Source: JAFARZ01 sp035651595
GTDB taxonomy: Bacteria; Actinomycetota; Actinomycetes; Streptosporangiales; Streptosporangiaceae
Direction of reading: 5' to 3'
Assembly: GCA_035651595.1 (NCBI GenBank)
Contig: DASRFJ010000373.1
Span: forward strand, 1-6,695
Length of the DNA stretch: 6,695 nucleotides
Each line of letters begins with the position of its first letter. Positions within the stretch are counted from its first letter, which is position 1. The notes below the pieces were generated by a model. The model did not search any database. It was not told where the DNA came from and saw only the letters and a list, made by a program, of their open reading frames with translations. This document shows positions 5,946 through 6,695 of this stretch, in pieces. A program made the translations under genes and the position numbers.

Positions 5946-6566
5946 GTGATCGATCCGGTAAAGCTCAGCGTTGTCTATTACTCGGCGACCGGGACCGTCG
6001 CCGAGCTTGCCCGCACACTGGCGGCCGAGGCGGAGAAGGCCGGTGCCGAGGTGCGGCTCCGCAAGGTACCCGAGTTCGCCGCGGACGCCGATATCGACGC
6101 CGTTCCCGCGTGGCGCGCGAATATCGACGCCACCCAGGACATCGCGGTGGCGAGCCCGGAGGACGTGGTGTGGGCGGACGCGGTGCTGTTCGGCACCCCC
6201 ACCCGGTGGGGCAACGTCTCCGCGCAACTCAAGGACTTCATGGAGAGCATGCGCGGGTACTGGCGGCAGGGCAGGTTGCAGGACAAGATCTACAGCGGCT
6301 TCACGGCCAGTTCCTCGCCGCACGGCGGGCAGGAGTCCACGCTGCTGGCGCTCTACAACACCATCCACCACATCGGCGGGATCGTGGTCGCCCCCGGCTA
6401 CACCGACCCGGCCAAGTACGTCGACGGCAACCCGTACGGCACCAGCCACGTCAGCGCGCAGGGCAAGAACCCGGTCGACGACGTCGCCAGGGACGCCGCG
6501 GCTGTGCAGGCCAAGCGCGTGGTCCTGATGGCCAAAGCGCTCCGCGACGGCCTCGCCATGAACTAG
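5946..6566 (+). CDS. wrbA: WrbA-type NAD(P)H:quinone oxidoreductase (flavodoxin fold)
   Basis: A 206-residue cytosolic FMN flavoprotein of WrbA length (about 200). FMN phosphate loop YYSATGTVAELA at 11-22; flavin-contacting GTPTRWGNVSAQLKDFMES at 83-101; the WrbA-specific SSPHGGQESTLL at 123-134; and NPYGTSHVSAQG at 162-173. These enzymes reduce quinones by two electrons to hydroquinones using NAD(P)H. Divergent from a naphthoquinone operon and sharing its promoter region, it may reduce flaviolin-type quinones to protect the cell or to present a reduced substrate to the tailoring enzymes; this is inference. Start: GTG at 5946, giving VIDPVKLSVVYYS, close to the usual WrbA N-terminus. No ribosome site precedes it, but a -10-like TACCGT ends 8 bases before it, so a leaderless mRNA is plausible. 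In-frame upstream starts (GTG 5871, TTG 5868, TTG 5781) would add a tail without flavodoxin similarity and would lie inside the operator. Confidence 0.88.
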   Translation: MIDPVKLSVVYYSATGTVAELARTLAAEAEKAGAEVRLRKVPEFAADADIDAVPAWRANIDATQDIAVASPEDVVWADAVLFGTPTRWGNVSAQLKDFMESMRGYWRQGRLQDKIYSGFTASSSPHGGQESTLLALYNTIHHIGGIVVAPGYTDPAKYVDGNPYGTSHVSAQGKNPVDDVARDAAAVQAKRVVLMAKALRDGLAMN

Positions 6567-6602
6567 TGCGCTGCCCTCCGTTAGCGTGTCAACTGCGCAA
6601 TC

Positions 6603-6623
6603 GAGCCCACTAGAGCGGGCCTC
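6603..6623 (+). terminator. Weak hairpin downstream of wrbA
   Basis: GAGCCC (6603-6608) can pair with GGG-C-CTC (6617-6623, one bulged C) around an 8-base loop, 37 bases after the wrbA stop. There is no T run and the stem is short, so this is only a possible terminator. I see no convincing gene in the remaining bases to 6695. Confidence 0.2.
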
Positions 6624-6695
6624 AGTGCCGCGCGCGTCGGCGATCCATCCGCTGTGGTCGCCCGGTAGCCCGAGTTCCCGGAGGCGATCCGCTGC

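Noticed and set aside
5760..6695. Open frame on the minus strand from the right edge through wrbA
   Set aside because: It stays open because of GC bias, has no recognisable family motif, and covers a clear gene on the other strand. The part right of 6570 is too short to judge.
6567..6695. tRNA or start of another gene at the right edge
   Set aside because: No cloverleaf or TTCGA-type T-loop context could be built, and no start codon with a ribosome site is convincing.

Overview
The window is high-GC DNA with very high third-position GC in most genes, strong Shine-Dalgarno sites, GTG starts and short gene overlaps. All of this fits an actinomycete. The genus cannot be fixed from the sequence.

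Left edge (1-500): the last 37 codons of an unrecognised plus-strand gene end at 116. About 380 bases without a gene follow. They hold a C-rich degenerate repeat tract, a near-perfect 25-bp-stem hairpin (300-354), two overlapping small dyads (401-429) and a dense run of G tracts (437-484). This stretch separates two convergent transcription units.

Core (500-5787): a tightly packed minus-strand operon, read from right to left. (1) A type III polyketide synthase of the RppA type, 1,3,6,8-tetrahydroxynaphthalene (THN) synthase. (2) A small single-domain cupin of the MomA type, expected to oxidise THN to flaviolin. (3) A DegT/DnrJ/EryC1/StrS-family PLP aminotransferase. (4) A SAM-dependent methyltransferase with an N-terminal dimerisation/winged-helix region. 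(5) A short LuxR-family regulator with an NB-ARC-like ATPase. Gaps are 4 bp, a 4-bp overlap, a 4-bp overlap and 24 bp, so one transcript is likely.

Right side (5788-6695): a divergent promoter region, then a plus-strand WrbA-type flavodoxin quinone oxidoreductase, then about 130 bases with no convincing gene.

Taken together this looks like a compact amino-naphthoquinone pathway: five malonyl-CoA to THN, to flaviolin or mompain, to an 8-amino-flaviolin-like aminonaphthoquinone, to a methylated product, with a quinone reductase alongside. The same enzyme types supply the naphthoquinone part of furaquinocin/naphterpin meroterpenoids, but no prenyltransferase or P450 is seen here.

The most striking non-coding signal is in the divergent promoter. 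Two outward-facing sets of three heptamers at exactly 11-bp period each end 10 bp before a -10-like hexamer. This is the layout of SARP activator sites, yet the regulator in the operon has no SARP domain. The wrbA promoter geometry also suggests a leaderless mRNA starting at its GTG.
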